Below, one piece after another: positions 4,324-5,295 of a DNA stretch of 5,295 nucleotides. How positions within the stretch are numbered: position 1 is the first letter of the stretch; each line of letters opens with the position of its first letter. The notes under the pieces are model-generated. The model saw only the letters and a list, made by a program, of their open reading frames with translations, had not been told where the DNA came from and searched no databases. The stretch lies in the NCBI GenBank assembly GCA_035718045.1, contig DASTHV010000035.1:1-5295 (forward strand), written 5' to 3'. The DNA comes from DASTHV01 sp035718045 (GTDB taxonomy: Bacteria; Patescibacteriota; Saccharimonadia; Saccharimonadales; UBA10212). The position numbers and the translations under genes were made by a program.

Positions 4324-5109
4324 ATGGCCGAAGTTTCTGCGGCGGCGGCCGGCACGGTCAAATTAGGAGATATAACTATAAATCGGCTGGGGCTTGGGAC
4401 CAATCGAATAAGCGATAACGACCAATCACGGACGATTTTGCGCCACGCCATCGCCCGAGGTATTAATTTCATAGACACTGCCGATAAATACGGTGCGAGC
4501 GAAGAAATCATCGGCCAGACTCTGGCGCCTTACCCAAAGAGCGCGGTTATAGCTACCAAAGGCGGCTGGAGCCAAGATAATTCGCCACGCTCGCTGGAAG
4601 ATAAAATTAACAATAGCTTACGGCTACTAAAACTAGACCGGCTGCCTCTATGGCAGCTGCACCGCATGGACCCGTCGGTGCCAATCGAACAAACCATGGA
4701 GTTCTTAAAAACCCAGCAGGCGGCCGGAAAAATCCAGCATATCGGTTTGTCAGAAGTCAGTATCGAGCAGATTGAAGCCGCCCGCCAAATCGTGCCGATC
4801 GTGTCTGTCCAGAACCACTACAATTTAGAAATGAGACAACATGAGGACGTGGTGGATTATTGTACCCAGAACGGGGTTGTTTTTATGCCTTTCTTCCCGC
4901 TTAGCAGCGGCGGCTCTTCAAACGATTCCAAACTTCAAGCCGTTGCTAAAAAGTATAGGGCGACGCCGATTCAAATCGCCATCGCCTGGCTGCTGAAGCG
5001 CTCGCCAATAATGCTGCCGATTCCCGGTACGCTGTCGCCCGAGCATTTAGACGAAAACATAGCGGCCGCCGCGATTGAACTCAGCGACGAAGATTTTTCA
5101 AGCCTTTGA
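4324..5109 (+). CDS. Aldo/keto reductase, resembling the PdxI/YdbC (pyridoxal reductase) branch
   Basis: A 261-residue cytosolic NAD(P)H-dependent reductase with the TIM-barrel aldo/keto reductase signatures. The catalytic tetrad is complete: D51 and Y56 in NFIDTADKYG, K79 in ATKGG, and H113 in WQLHRMD. Further hallmarks are GLSEVS (141-146), VQNHYNL (162-168) around the nicotinamide site, PFFPLSSGG (189-197), and the cofactor-phosphate region LPIPGTLSPEHLDENIAAA (231-249). The VNRLG-like start (INRLGLGT), the FFPL segment and the AWLLKRSP...IPGT...HL.EN end are very like Escherichia coli YdbC/PdxI, an NADPH-dependent pyridoxal reductase. Substrate assignment is only by resemblance; other small aldehydes or ketones are possible. 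Length is slightly shorter than the usual 280-290. It is probably cotranscribed with the upstream FAD oxidoreductase but has its own strong Shine-Dalgarno. The protein ends LSDEDFSSL with no C-terminal extension. Confidence 0.92.
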   Translation: MAEVSAAAAGTVKLGDITINRLGLGTNRISDNDQSRTILRHAIARGINFIDTADKYGASEEIIGQTLAPYPKSAVIATKGGWSQDNSPRSLEDKINNSLRLLKLDRLPLWQLHRMDPSVPIEQTMEFLKTQQAAGKIQHIGLSEVSIEQIEAARQIVPIVSVQNHYNLEMRQHEDVVDYCTQNGVVFMPFFPLSSGGSSNDSKLQAVAKKYRATPIQIAIAWLLKRSPIMLPIPGTLSPEHLDENIAAAAIELSDEDFSSL

Positions 5110-5279
5110 CCACCAAAAAAGCACCAGAAAGTGCTTCTGATGCTCATATGGTGGACCTATTACAAAATAATCTACACTCTATTACAGAGGAGCTGCGACG
5201 CTGGCACCGTATCATCGGTACACACTTTAATAGTTACAAGTTGGAAGAAAGTCGCTTAAAGGGTAACTATATTCCTTAG
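5106..5279 (+). CDS. Doubtful small protein frame overlapping the reductase stop
   Basis: An open frame of 57 codons begins at TTG 5106, overlapping the TGA of the reductase gene (TTTGA), and ends at TAG 5277-5279. An internal ATG at 5148 would give 43 residues beginning MVDLLQNNLHSITEELRRWH. The predicted peptide is charged and could form an amphipathic helix (about residues 15-35 of the long form), and its composition is protein-like. Against it: no Shine-Dalgarno at either start, a second frame (from ATG 5140) is open over most of the same stretch, a leftward terminator overlaps its first third, and I recognise no homologue. Stop-start overlap could permit translational coupling. Treat as a hypothesis. 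Confidence 0.25.
   Translation: MTTKKAPESASDAHMVDLLQNNLHSITEELRRWHRIIGTHFNSYKLEESRLKGNYIP
5115..5144 (-). terminator. Strong intrinsic terminator pointing leftward
   Basis: On the minus strand the RNA reads AGCAUCAGAA, loop GCACU, UUCUGGUGCU, immediately followed by a U-run (six U in total counting the last stem U). The stem has ten pairs with one G-U, a classic intrinsic terminator. On the plus strand there is no T-run after the stem, so it would not serve the aldo/keto reductase gene. A transcript must therefore enter from the right. The same DNA also offers a competing AAGCAC/GTGCTT hairpin (5119-5136). Confidence 0.65.
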
Positions 5280-5295
5280 GGGTATAGCACGCTTA
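5145..5295. other. Unassigned right-edge region with several inverted repeats
   Basis: Besides the doubtful small frame, no gene is convincing here. There is an 8-bp inverted repeat ATAGTTAC (5230-5237) / GTAACTAT (5263-5270), a hairpin CTATATTCC-TTA-GGGGTATAG (5267-5287), a direct repeat CTATTACA (5157-5164 and 5179-5186, 22 bp apart) and short hairpins CTCT/AGAG (5177-5189) and ACCG/CGGT (5206-5219). No tRNA, 5S or tmRNA signature was seen. On the minus strand a frame from the edge ends at TAA 5256-5258, so the tail of a leftward gene is possible; only 12 codons are visible. Confidence 0.4.
5230..5287 (+). repeat. Two overlapping, mutually exclusive inverted repeats
   Basis: GTAACTAT (5263-5270) can pair with ATAGTTAC (5230-5237) across a 25-nt loop, while CTATATTCC (5267-5275) can pair with GGGGTATAG (5279-5287) across TTA, with two G-U pairs in plus-strand RNA. 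The shared CTAT at 5267-5270 cannot do both, as in attenuator-type switches. The downstream sequence is cut by the window, so no expression platform can be confirmed. Confidence 0.4.

Noticed and set aside
4224..4511. Leftward open frame of 95 codons across the FAD/reductase junction
   Set aside because: Antisense to well-supported coding sequence and without start signals.
5144..5167. GGTCCACCA-like 3' tRNA end on the minus strand
   Set aside because: No T-arm (GTTCNANNC) or anticodon arm could be found upstream, so it is not a tRNA.
5140..5253. Second rightward frame from ATG 5140 (37 codons)
   Set aside because: Composition is Trp/Tyr/Ile-rich and unlike a normal small protein, with no ribosome site; it mainly shows that openness here is not strong evidence.

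Overview
The window looks like chromosomal sequence from a small-genome Gram-positive-type bacterium, most likely of the Patescibacteria/CPR group and probably Saccharibacteria (TM7). This is an inference from protein style: a secreted Ser/Gln/Thr-rich protein with a C-terminal LPNTG anchor, short unfamiliar membrane proteins, TTG starts, very tight gene packing, and a mix of Shine-Dalgarno and nearly leaderless genes. Three genes end in TGA in natural positions, so the standard code is used, not the UGA=Gly code of Gracilibacteria/Absconditabacteria. No rRNA, tRNA, IS element, CRISPR array or phage gene was seen.

Left part (1-1237): a leftward membrane-protein gene, cut by the window edge, lies back to back with a rightward DedA-family gene (probable undecaprenyl-phosphate/lipid transporter). 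The DedA gene has a TATAAT box only 11 nt before its ATG and no Shine-Dalgarno sequence, suggesting a near-leaderless mRNA. Middle-left (1238-2193): two leftward genes, a DUF2267 protein (1238-1603) and an unrecognised four-helix membrane protein rich in His/Asp/Glu (1720-2193). The DUF2267 gene has an elaborate leader in which a 13-bp helix could bury its ribosome binding site around an inner hairpin.

Middle (2319-3011): a rightward secreted protein with signal peptide, low-complexity Ser-Gln stalk and sortase signal. It is divergent from the membrane-protein gene, with overlapping promoter-like signals between them. Right part (3060-5109): two rightward redox genes 34 bp apart, probably one operon. 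They are a YhfW-like FAD-dependent oxidoreductase without the Rieske domain seen in many relatives, and an aldo/keto reductase resembling the PdxI/YdbC pyridoxal reductase branch. Right edge (5110-5295): a strong intrinsic terminator pointing leftward, overlapping inverted repeats, and a doubtful short rightward reading frame.

Functionally the left and middle genes concern the envelope (lipid-carrier recycling, anchored surface protein, membrane proteins), while the right pair is cytosolic redox metabolism. The most original signals are non-coding: the leader that can mask its own Shine-Dalgarno, its 14-nt perfect complementarity to the start region of the LPNTG gene, and the leftward terminator at the right edge that has no visible gene in front of it.
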